Positions 1 through 6,979 are shown, counted from the first letter of the stretch. The stretch: DNA of 7,278 nt from CAXYVX01 sp049297855 (GCA_049297855.1 JBAQVB010000014.1:1-7278), one strand, 5' to 3'. A program made the numbers and translations. The notes: a model not told the origin generated them from the letters alone.

Positions 1-6
1 TTGTTT

Positions 7-525
7 TTACGCATTTGCCGCGTGCGCAGCTTCGACTTCGGCCTGCTTGGCCTTTAGCGCCGCCGCTTCCGATTCGGCCGCCGCGGCTTTCTCGGCCGCT
101 GCCTTTTCGGCCGCCGCTTTGGCTTCCGCTTCGAGTTTAGCCGCTTCCGGATCAAACACGTTATTGATCGATTTATCAAAAGCCTTACCAACCAGACGTG
201 CCGACTTGCCCGCGCGCTGGCGCAGGAAACTCAAATAATTGCGACGCACTTTGGCGCGTTTTGTCACCTCGACTTTTTGGACGAGCGGGCTGTGCAACAG
301 ATACGATTTTTCGACGCCGACGCTCGAAGTAACTTTACGCACCGTGATGCGCGTATCAAGACTGTTTTTGCGATCGGTGCGGATTACGACGCCTTCAAAC
401 ATCTGAACACGCGTTTTGTTGCCTTCGACGATCTGCTGATAAACTTTGACCGTGTCACCGGTGCGCACATCTACCACTTCCGGCTTTTTCTGCGCGTCGG
501 TAATTTCCTTAATGATATTTGACAT
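7..525 (-). CDS. rplS: 50S ribosomal protein L19 with Ala/Glu/Lys-rich C-terminal tail
   Basis: L19 is a structural protein of the large ribosomal subunit, located near the interface with the small subunit. The 172-residue product shows the family core: RTGDTVKVYQ at 21-30, VEGNKTRVQMFEGVVIR at 33-49, ITVRK at 60-64, GVEKSYLLHSP at 70-80 and the basic KVRRNYLSFLRQRAGKSARL at 92-111. L19 is usually about 115-125 residues, so residues 125-172 are an extra tail made almost entirely of Ala, Glu and Lys (24 Ala in the last 46 residues) and predicted to be a charged helix. The ATG start is supported by a strong AAGGAG 8 nt upstream and by the conserved MSNIIKEI-type N-terminus. The gene has its own promoter just past the ATPase stop codon. 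The family call is near certain. The function of the tail is unknown. Confidence 0.97.
   Translation of the reverse strand: MSNIIKEITDAQKKPEVVDVRTGDTVKVYQQIVEGNKTRVQMFEGVVIRTDRKNSLDTRITVRKVTSSVGVEKSYLLHSPLVQKVEVTKRAKVRRNYLSFLRQRAGKSARLVGKAFDKSINNVFDPEAAKLEAEAKAAAEKAAAEKAAAAESEAAALKAKQAEVEAAHAANA
56..135 (-). repeat. Low-complexity Ala/Glu/Lys codon repeat in the rplS tail
   Basis: This GC-rich stretch encodes the AEAK/AAAEK-like repeats of the L19 tail. The 8-mer TCGGCCGC occurs three times on the plus strand, at 74-81, 92-99 and 107-114, spaced 18 and 15 bases apart. These spacings are multiples of three, so copy-number change would keep the frame. It is an intragenic repeat and not a mobile element. 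Confidence 0.6.
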
Positions 526-533
526 TAAATTAA

Positions 534-539
534 CTCCTT
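534..539 (-). promoter_or_regulatory. Shine-Dalgarno site of rplS
   Basis: AAGGAG lies 8 nt before the rplS ATG (spacer 533-526) and reads TAAGGAGTT in context. It is the only strong Shine-Dalgarno sequence in front of any gene start visible in this window, and it fixes the rplS start. Confidence 0.88.
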
Positions 540-563
540 AAATTAGCTTAAAATTCTGGTGAC

Positions 564-592
564 ATTTTAGCACATATTTTTCATCTGCGCAA
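564..592 (-). promoter_or_regulatory. rplS promoter (-35 TTGCGC, extended -10 TGC-TAAAAT)
   Basis: On the minus strand a partial -35, TTGCGC (592-587), is followed by a 17-nt spacer and the extended -10 TGCTAAAAT (572-564). The predicted +1 is an A near 557, giving a leader of about 32 nt that carries the Shine-Dalgarno site. The promoter starts 12 bases after the upstream ATPase stop codon, so rplS can be transcribed on its own. Read-through from the ATPase gene is also possible, because I see no terminator between them. Confidence 0.65.
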
Positions 593-603
593 GGCGGCGA
601 AAA

Positions 604-2310
604 TTAAAGCACGCGATTAATCTCGTCCAGCGTCGTTTCGCCACGCAAAACTCGAAAAATGCCTTCCTGCTTCATCGTGATCATACCCTGCTGAATTGCG
701 GTTTCGCGAATTTTTTGAGCGCTGACGTCGGCCGCTTCACCAGATAAAAACTTGGCAATTTCATCAGTCACCCTGAGTTCTTCCATTAAAACCGTACGAC
801 CACGATAGCCAAACGGATTATCGTCGCTCGTGCCAGGTTTATATAGTTTATAGTCGGTAAAATTGAAATCGGCGCCTAGTTCCCGGGATAAAATTTCATC
901 CGACAGGCCACGTAAACCATCTGAAACGAATTTTCGTTCAGTCTCACTCGGATCATAGACGATTTTCGTGTCCCGACTCAATTTGCGGACTAAACGCTGA
1001 CCTACCACCATGCGAATCGCCCCCGCGAACACCGGGTTAACACCGATCATATCAATCATGCGCGCAAAAGCCGCCGCCGCGTCCTCAGCGTGAAAGGTCG
1101 CGAGCAGTAAATGTCCGGTAATGGCGGCCTGAATCGCCGTTTTAGCCGTGTCGTTGTCGCGAATTTCGCCAACCATGACCACGTCCGGATCGAGTCGCAA
1201 CACCGTACGCAATTCATCCACAAAAGCGTGACCATGCATCGTATCAACCGGCACCTGAACCACGCCCGGCACGTCGAATTCCACCGGATCCTCGAGCGTC
1301 AAAATCTTACGCGACGTGTCATTTAGCGCCTCAAGCACCGAGTACAGGGTCGTCGATTTTCCCGATCCGGTTGGTCCAACCACCATTAACATGCCACTCG
1401 GGCGATCGATGATTTTATGAAGCCCCGCTTTCTCATCATCACTCATGCCCAGCGCGTCCATATTTAGCATGCTGGTATCAAAATTAAATAGGCGAATCAC
1501 GGCGTCCTGGCCATAGACCGTCGGCACCGTTTCAATACGCATGTTGAGTGTCGTACTGGCGCCATTTTTTGGATCAACCACGTCGCTACTACGACCATCA
1601 CCACCGATAATTTTGAAGTTACGATCGAGATCCGCCACGTCGCGCACCATGTGACCCGATTGACTATCCTGTGCGGCCGTGGAAATATTGGCGCTGCTCG
1701 CGATTGAGCTAAAAACTATGCGATATTTCTCGTGCGAAATGTTGGCGATCGGATGTAATGTGCCATCGATTCGAAAGCGAATACGGACGTCCTCGCGTTG
1801 ATTTTCAATGTGAATATCACTGGCTCCCAGTTTAAAAGCCTGTAAAATTAAATAATTCATGATATCATCCGGCCGTACCGCATCGAGCTCGCGCGACACT
1901 TTATCTAGAGTAGCGCTGTCACCGACACTGGCGATTTCAACGTTGTCATAAACCACCGTTTTCGGCGGATCATAACGCATCATCATGGCTCGAAACGCCG
2001 AATCAGAAATCATGTCAAACTCAACCGTTTGAGCCGTTGATGCGGCGGCCTCCTTAATTTGGCGTACCGTCGTTTCCGGTGTAGTGAGCGTGATGCCATA
2101 AACCATTTTGTTAATGTTCGACTCGAGCCGCAACGGCACCATATGATAACGATACATTTCGTCGGTCGTCATTATGCCTCGCATCAACGGTAGAGCCGCC
2201 TCAAGATTACGCAGATCAACATAAGACACACCCAAAATACCAGCACGCTTCGCCGTGTTGCGTTCGTCCGCCTCGCGAAATCGTCTTTGGCGCTCAGCCT
2301 CATCCATCAT
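604..2310 (-). CDS. pilB: GspE/PilB-family type II secretion / type IV pilus assembly ATPase
   Basis: This is a cytoplasmic hexameric ATPase of the family that powers pilus extension or type II secretion. The 568-residue product has a weak MshEN-like N-terminal region (about 25-120), then the N2-type segment with ASDIHIE (163-169) and RIRFRIDGTLH (176-186). The ATPase core follows: Walker A GPTGSGKST (312-320), Asp box LTLEDPVEF (337-345), Walker B LDPDVVMVGEIRD (373-385), His box TGHLLLATFH (398-407) and VGQRLVRKL (436-444). Two features are unusual. The tetracysteine zinc module usually found after QRLvRkl is absent, and the whole protein has no cysteine. There is also extra sequence of roughly 25 residues at about 222-256, between the QDG-like motif and the RxxTxPT strand. 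The first of two adjacent ATGs is chosen because the promoter's +1 falls on it. Adjacent pil genes are absent, so the exact system is inferred, and the symbol is by family (gspE is the alternative). Confidence 0.92.
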   Translation of the reverse strand: MMDEAERQRRFREADERNTAKRAGILGVSYVDLRNLEAALPLMRGIMTTDEMYRYHMVPLRLESNINKMVYGITLTTPETTVRQIKEAAASTAQTVEFDMISDSAFRAMMMRYDPPKTVVYDNVEIASVGDSATLDKVSRELDAVRPDDIMNYLILQAFKLGASDIHIENQREDVRIRFRIDGTLHPIANISHEKYRIVFSSIASSANISTAAQDSQSGHMVRDVADLDRNFKIIGGDGRSSDVVDPKNGASTTLNMRIETVPTVYGQDAVIRLFNFDTSMLNMDALGMSDDEKAGLHKIIDRPSGMLMVVGPTGSGKSTTLYSVLEALNDTSRKILTLEDPVEFDVPGVVQVPVDTMHGHAFVDELRTVLRLDPDVVMVGEIRDNDTAKTAIQAAITGHLLLATFHAEDAAAAFARMIDMIGVNPVFAGAIRMVVGQRLVRKLSRDTKIVYDPSETERKFVSDGLRGLSDEILSRELGADFNFTDYKLYKPGTSDDNPFGYRGRTVLMEELRVTDEIAKFLSGEAADVSAQKIRETAIQQGMITMKQEGIFRVLRGETTLDEINRVL

Positions 2311-2316
2311 GCCGAT

Positions 2317-2325
2317 ATTATACCA
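2317..2325 (-). promoter_or_regulatory. Extended -10 promoter of the ATPase gene, predicted leaderless
   Basis: TGG-TATAAT on the minus strand is a consensus -10 with the upstream TG element. The -35 position, at the usual 17-nt spacing, reads AACACG and does not resemble TTGACA, so recognition would depend on the extended -10. With the hexamer's last T at -7, +1 is base 2310, the A of the ATG. No Shine-Dalgarno sequence is present, and there is no room for one. Confidence 0.7.
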
Positions 2326-2350
2326 TAAGCAAGACTATACGTGTTATAAA

Positions 2351-2359
2351 TGCTAGAAT
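2351..2359 (+). promoter_or_regulatory. Extended -10 promoter of the methyltransferase gene, predicted leaderless
   Basis: TGC-TAGAAT differs from the consensus -10 by one base and has the TG extension. There is no recognisable -35 (AAGACT at 17-nt spacing). Counting the last T as -7 puts +1 at 2366, the A of the ATG, the same geometry as the divergent promoter 26 bases away. No Shine-Dalgarno sequence precedes the start. Confidence 0.65.
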
Positions 2360-2365
2360 GATTAC

Positions 2366-2926
2366 ATGAAATCAAGGGTTTTTGATCGTAACGAACGTCA
2401 AATCGTTGTCGTCCAACATAATATTCGCAGTGTTTTCAACGTCGGTTCAATTTTCCGTACCAGTGAAGGTTTCGGCGTGCGGCGGATTTTCTTATCCGGC
2501 TGGACGCCGAATTTAACCAAAAGTTACGATCCAACCACCAAACAATTTGCCGACCTATTGCCGCACCAACGGGCTACGATTAGCCGCGCCCTGCACAAAA
2601 CTGCACTTAATGCCGAAACAAATGTGCCCTCCGAATTTCGCGAAAATATCATCGATCTCATTCAAGAGTTACACGACCAAGGCTTTTTAATCATCGGCCT
2701 AGAGCAAAATGCGCGTAGCATTCCTTTAGCCGAATTTTCACAGCATTTTCCCGCTAGCAAATTTCCGAAAGTTGCGCTCATTTTGGGCGAAGAAGTTCAC
2801 GGTCTGACAGATAAAATCATAATGCGCTGCGACGTCCTGGTCGAGATTCCAATGTTTGGTCACAAAGAATCGTTCAACGTCGCGACTAGCGCTGGCATCG
2901 CGTTATACGAATTAGCGTTGAGATAA
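2366..2926 (+). CDS. TrmH/SpoU-family RNA 2'-O-ribose methyltransferase
   Basis: This is a SPOUT-class enzyme expected to methylate a ribose 2'-OH in tRNA or rRNA using S-adenosylmethionine, as a knotted homodimer. All three family motifs are present in the 186 residues. Motif 1 is NIRSVFNVGSIFRTSEGFG (19-37), with R31 in the position of the catalytic Arg. Motif 2 is VALILGEEVHGL (136-147). Motif 3 is IPMFGHKESFNVATSAGIAL (161-180), with the SxNV core of the cofactor-binding knot. The protein is a bare SPOUT domain, without the N-terminal L30e-like substrate-binding domain of RlmB-type members or the C-terminal extension of E. coli TrmH, so the target nucleotide cannot be named. The ATG is fixed by the promoter placement and by the start of the first conserved strand. 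It is divergent from the ATPase gene and convergent with dnaE. Confidence 0.93.
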   Translation: MKSRVFDRNERQIVVVQHNIRSVFNVGSIFRTSEGFGVRRIFLSGWTPNLTKSYDPTTKQFADLLPHQRATISRALHKTALNAETNVPSEFRENIIDLIQELHDQGFLIIGLEQNARSIPLAEFSQHFPASKFPKVALILGEEVHGLTDKIIMRCDVLVEIPMFGHKESFNVATSAGIALYELALR

Positions 2927-2927
2927 A

Positions 2928-5900
2928 TTATTTCACCACCACTGCTGACGAATCATAAATATCCGTAATTTGGGCTGTCAGGGCTTCATTAATTTGGACG
3001 CGAAACGGCATACGCACCGCATCTTTTTTATCATCACCCAGCACTAAAATGACTTCACTGTCACCCGCGTGATCGCGCAATTCGTCGCGTAAAGCTTTGA
3101 GCGAAATGGCGTCATTAGGATCTTTAATGTGAACATATAATTTTTGTGGTTCATCGTATGCCACAGCGTAATTTTGCGCAGTGGCCGTTTGATGAGATTT
3201 CGCGTCTGCATCAAGGCTCGCCACGACCCGCGACGTAGCGGCCGCATCAACAGTTTTTTTAGTCAGACGTCGACGCGACACGCTAGTATGGCTAATCGCA
3301 GCGTGTTTAACGCCAGTCGAATGATAATTTTTAACAGTGTCATCAGTTAAGATATTTAGTTCTTCGGCAATCAGAGTTGGATCCATCAAAATCGTCCCAT
3401 CACGATCTTTACCTTGCACACGACCACGCAAATGAATGATTGCACCAGGCACGAGTTGACTTGAGTCGCCCGTCGGATCATTGTAGGTTTGTGATAGTTT
3501 TTCAAATAATCTCGGAAAAATTACGAATTCCATTTCTTTGGCTTTATCCTCAATACTGGCAAAAGCCATTTTTGATCCGGATTTCGTCGTAAAAATTCGC
3601 CAACGTGACAACAACCCACCCAGATCCACCAGCGCACCATCGTGGCTTGATTTAATATCGGCAATCGGTGTGTAATTTTCATAAAAATAAGTGCTAAATT
3701 TATCCAATGGATGCGCCGACAAATACAGCCCCATTAGCTCACGCTCGGACGCCAAAATGTCACTTCGGCTGAGTTTACTCGGTGCCCGCGGTATCGTCAG
3801 ATGCGTTTGCGTTCCCTCGTTTAAATCCGCTTGATCAAGCATACCAAACAACGATTCCTGGCCACTGGCGGCTTCTTTTTGCACCTTGCTGGAAAAGGCA
3901 ATAATTTCGTCTAACCCCGCGAGCAGATCGCTGCGATCACCACGCACACCGTCATCGTCGTCATTCTCGGGTTCGACCTTGGTAGCAAAACTGTCGAATG
4001 CACCAGATCGAATTAGTGATTCCCAAACGCGTTTATTAACGACACGCGAGTCGGTGCGACGCGCAAAATCCTCGACCGAATCGAACGGTTTATTTTTGCG
4101 CGCTTGGCGGATCGAATCGATTGCTGTTGTACCGACGCCTTTAATAGCCGACAGACCAAAACGAATGTTGCCCGTTTCCTGCACGACGGCAAATTTACGA
4201 AAACTTTCATTGACGTCCGGATTCAGCACCTGGATGCCAAGCCGATTACACTCTGTGATCTCAATCGTCAAGCGATCAATATTGCTCGCATCCGAACTGA
4301 GCAGCGCCGACATATATTCCGCCGGATAATGCGCTTTTAGATAGGCTGTCCAATAGGCCACCAACGAATAACAGGCCGCGTGCGATTTGTTGAAGCAATA
4401 GCTCGCGAAATCCTCCAGATGCTCCCAGAATTTTTCCATTTTTGTACGATCGGCACCGACAAATTCCACCGAACCGTTAATAAATTTTTCGCGGAATTTG
4501 CGCATCAAACCAATCTTCTTTTTCGAAATTGCCTTGCGCAAAGTGTCGGCCTCACCACCGGTAAAATTTGCCATATCGCGCACAATTCTCATGAACTGTT
4601 CCTGATAAACCAGCACGCCGTAGGTGTCCTTCAATGACGACTCCATGTGTGGATCATCATAAGTCACCGGCTCCTCACCGTGCGCACGTCGAATAAATCG
4701 TGGAATTTCGCTCATTGGACCCGGCCGATACAGCGCGTTCATAGCAATCAAATCGGTAAACATCGTCGGATGAAGCTCCTGCATGTAGCGCTGCATCCCG
4801 GCCGATTCAAACTGAAAAACTCCGACCGCGTGGCCATCCTGAAATAATTTATATGTCAATTCATCATCCATCGGCACGTTGGCCAAATTGATATCAACAT
4901 GATGCACCGCTTTAATCGTTTTGAGCGCGTCATCAATAATTGACAAGTTCGATAGACCCAAGAAGTCCATTTTAAGTAGCCCGACTTCCTCGACTTGTGG
5001 ACCCGGAAACTGCACGGCCACCACGCCTTTTTGCGCCATCTCGAGTGGAATGTATTTAACTAGTTCGTCCGGAGCAATCACCGTGCCTGCCGCGTGAACG
5101 CCGTGCGAACGAATCGTGCCCTCGAGGCGTACCGCATAATCGATTACTTTATGTGACGTTGGATTCGTCTCGTACTCCTTCTTAAAATCCGGGTCATCTT
5201 TAGTCGACTGTTCGAGCGGAATATGATGGCCTTGAGCCGGTGGTGGCACCAACGCCGATAAGCGATTAGCCTCGGCGAAGGGTACTTCAAGCACGCGCGC
5301 CACATCCTTGACCGCCGCCCGCCCCGCCATCGTACCAAACGTCACGATATTGCTAACGTGATCAAAACCGTATTTATCGATACAATATTGAATGACTTCA
5401 TTACGTCGCGTGTCCTGAATATCAATGTCAATATCTGGCATCGAAACGCGATCCGGGTTTAAAAAACGCTCGAACATCAAATCGTATTTTAACGGATCGA
5501 GTTCGGTAATGCGAATTGCATACGATAATACCGCGCCGGCCGCCGAGCCACGACCCGGACCAAACACGATACCCTGGGATTTACCCCAACGAATGAAATC
5601 GGACACTATAAGAAAATAGCCACTATAGCCCATACGATCGACCACCGACAGCTCATACTCAACGCGCTCAACGATATCTTTCGGCAATAATTTTTTAACC
5701 TGCGGAATCGACAGTTCGTTATTCTCGGGCGCCGCGCCATATCGCCAAGCGCAACCTCGCCAAACCATCCGCCACAACAACTCACGATCCTGATTAAATT
5801 CAGATTTTTGGTCGTCAGATAAGCTTTTTTCGCGATCCTCCATGTCGTGGCGCAAAGAATTAATTGTAGCATCATCAATCGGATATTTCGGGATCAGAAT

Positions 5901-6962
5901 TTGACCGGTTGGAATTTCGGTATTGCACATATCGGCGATGATGCGCGAATTGATCACGACATCGGGATAATCATCGCCCCAACGCGCGATAATTTCGGCC
6001 GGATCGATCACATGCAAATCGAAATCCTTTAGACTCATCCGATTTTTATCCGACAGAAAGGATCCGGTGCCAACGCAGAGTAAAATTTCATGGACATCCG
6101 CGTCATCGATGCGCGCATAGTGTGCGTCGCAAGTCACCACGGCCGGCAAATTCAACTCACGCGCAATCTGAAGAACACCGCGATTAATTTTTTCCTGAAT
6201 CTCCCAATGTTTTGGCGCATCTGGATGTCCAGAATCCTGAACTTCCATAAAATAGCGTTCACCAAACACTGAATGATACCATTCAGCAATCGATTTGGCC
6301 TTATCGTAATCGCCCGCACGCAAATTCTCCGCCACCTCGCCGCTGGCGCAACCTGACAAAATGATCAATCCTTCGTTATATTTTTCGAGCAAATCGTGAT
6401 CGATACGCGGTTTGTAATAAACTCCCTCTAGGTTGGCAATCGACGACAGCCGCATCAAATTTTTACGCCCAGCGTCATTCATAGCAATGATTATTAGATG
6501 ATACCGCGCCTTATCGAGCTGCGGATCGCGATCGGTGTGTTTTCGCGCCGCGACGTAGGCCTCCATACCTAAAATTGGCTTGGTGTCGACCTTTTGCGCC
6601 GCCTGCTGAAACGTTAACCAGCCGTTCAAGTTGCCATGATCAGTCATCGCAACCGCCGTTTGGCCAAAATCCTGCGTGATTTGAACCAGATCCGGAATTT
6701 TAGTTAAGCCGTCGAGCACGGAATAATTCGTATGGTTATGTAAGTGCACATAATCCGAATTTTTCAGTTTACCAGCGAACAATTTCTTAGCCTCGGCGCG
6801 CTGATTCACGGTAAAAGGTTTTAAATTATTACGTGATTCATCGGCTTTTTCAGTTTTTTTGTCAGCCGACTTAACGATTTTCGCGGGCGTTTCCTGCAGC
6901 ACTAAATCGGCTTCGTCGGCTTCCTCCTGCGCATCAAAATCCTGCAATTCCTCCTCGTTCAT
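2928..6962 (-). CDS. dnaE: DNA polymerase III alpha subunit (DnaE), PHP-exonuclease type
   Basis: This is the replicative polymerase catalytic subunit, 1344 residues from the chosen ATG against about 1160 in typical DnaE. In order: a charged, probably disordered extension (1-65); the PHP domain from HLHNHT (73-78) to TCDAHY (277-282); the palm with GPGRGSAAGA (468-477), catalytic PDIDID (509-514; D510, D512) and KDVARVL (552-558; D553); thumb/fingers; a tandem HhH-like region (about 930-990); a clamp-binding motif QESLFG (1035-1040); an OB fold (about 1112-1200); a Ser/Ala/Lys-rich linker (about 1207-1270); and a C-terminal domain (about 1273-1325). The PHP metal ligands appear intact: H75, H77, D84, H109, E134, H155, C205, D279, H281. 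An in-frame TTG at 6971 would add three residues, but it overlaps the -10 promoter, so ATG 6962 is preferred. pheT lies upstream on the same strand. Confidence 0.98.
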   Translation of the reverse strand: MNEEELQDFDAQEEADEADLVLQETPAKIVKSADKKTEKADESRNNLKPFTVNQRAEAKKLFAGKLKNSDYVHLHNHTNYSVLDGLTKIPDLVQITQDFGQTAVAMTDHGNLNGWLTFQQAAQKVDTKPILGMEAYVAARKHTDRDPQLDKARYHLIIIAMNDAGRKNLMRLSSIANLEGVYYKPRIDHDLLEKYNEGLIILSGCASGEVAENLRAGDYDKAKSIAEWYHSVFGERYFMEVQDSGHPDAPKHWEIQEKINRGVLQIARELNLPAVVTCDAHYARIDDADVHEILLCVGTGSFLSDKNRMSLKDFDLHVIDPAEIIARWGDDYPDVVINSRIIADMCNTEIPTGQILIPKYPIDDATINSLRHDMEDREKSLSDDQKSEFNQDRELLWRMVWRGCAWRYGAAPENNELSIPQVKKLLPKDIVERVEYELSVVDRMGYSGYFLIVSDFIRWGKSQGIVFGPGRGSAAGAVLSYAIRITELDPLKYDLMFERFLNPDRVSMPDIDIDIQDTRRNEVIQYCIDKYGFDHVSNIVTFGTMAGRAAVKDVARVLEVPFAEANRLSALVPPPAQGHHIPLEQSTKDDPDFKKEYETNPTSHKVIDYAVRLEGTIRSHGVHAAGTVIAPDELVKYIPLEMAQKGVVAVQFPGPQVEEVGLLKMDFLGLSNLSIIDDALKTIKAVHHVDINLANVPMDDELTYKLFQDGHAVGVFQFESAGMQRYMQELHPTMFTDLIAMNALYRPGPMSEIPRFIRRAHGEEPVTYDDPHMESSLKDTYGVLVYQEQFMRIVRDMANFTGGEADTLRKAISKKKIGLMRKFREKFINGSVEFVGADRTKMEKFWEHLEDFASYCFNKSHAACYSLVAYWTAYLKAHYPAEYMSALLSSDASNIDRLTIEITECNRLGIQVLNPDVNESFRKFAVVQETGNIRFGLSAIKGVGTTAIDSIRQARKNKPFDSVEDFARRTDSRVVNKRVWESLIRSGAFDSFATKVEPENDDDDGVRGDRSDLLAGLDEIIAFSSKVQKEAASGQESLFGMLDQADLNEGTQTHLTIPRAPSKLSRSDILASERELMGLYLSAHPLDKFSTYFYENYTPIADIKSSHDGALVDLGGLLSRWRIFTTKSGSKMAFASIEDKAKEMEFVIFPRLFEKLSQTYNDPTGDSSQLVPGAIIHLRGRVQGKDRDGTILMDPTLIAEELNILTDDTVKNYHSTGVKHAAISHTSVSRRRLTKKTVDAAATSRVVASLDADAKSHQTATAQNYAVAYDEPQKLYVHIKDPNDAISLKALRDELRDHAGDSEVILVLGDDKKDAVRMPFRVQINEALTAQITDIYDSSAVVVK

Positions 6963-6970
6963 CGTCCACA

Positions 6971-6979
6971 ATTATAGCA
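6971..6979 (-). promoter_or_regulatory. Extended -10 promoter of dnaE, predicted leaderless or near-leaderless
   Basis: TGC-TATAAT on the minus strand is a perfect extended -10. No convincing -35 is seen (TAGAAA at 17-nt spacing). Counting the last T (6971) as -7 puts +1 at 6964. Start-site choice within a few bases gives a leader of 0-3 nt before the ATG at 6962. The last T of the hexamer is the first base of the upstream TTG codon, so this promoter cannot make an mRNA that starts translation there. Confidence 0.7.

Noticed and set aside
47..522. Plus-strand open frames (63 and 81 codons) opposite rplS
   Set aside because: They mirror the L19 gene, including its Ala-rich tail, and have no promoter or ribosome-binding signal.
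560..603. Possible terminator between the ATPase gene and rplS (ATTTTC...GAAAAAT around a GC-rich loop)
   Set aside because: The stem is short and AT-rich, there is no U-tract, and the region is better explained as the rplS promoter.
3886..4329. 147-codon open frame on the plus strand
   Set aside because: It lies antisense inside the highly conserved DnaE coding region. The protein has no recognisable motif, and the frame is a by-product of dnaE codon use.
6969..6971. TTG as the dnaE start codon
   Set aside because: It overlaps the -10 hexamer TATAAT and lacks a Shine-Dalgarno sequence. The ATG three codons later fits the promoter.
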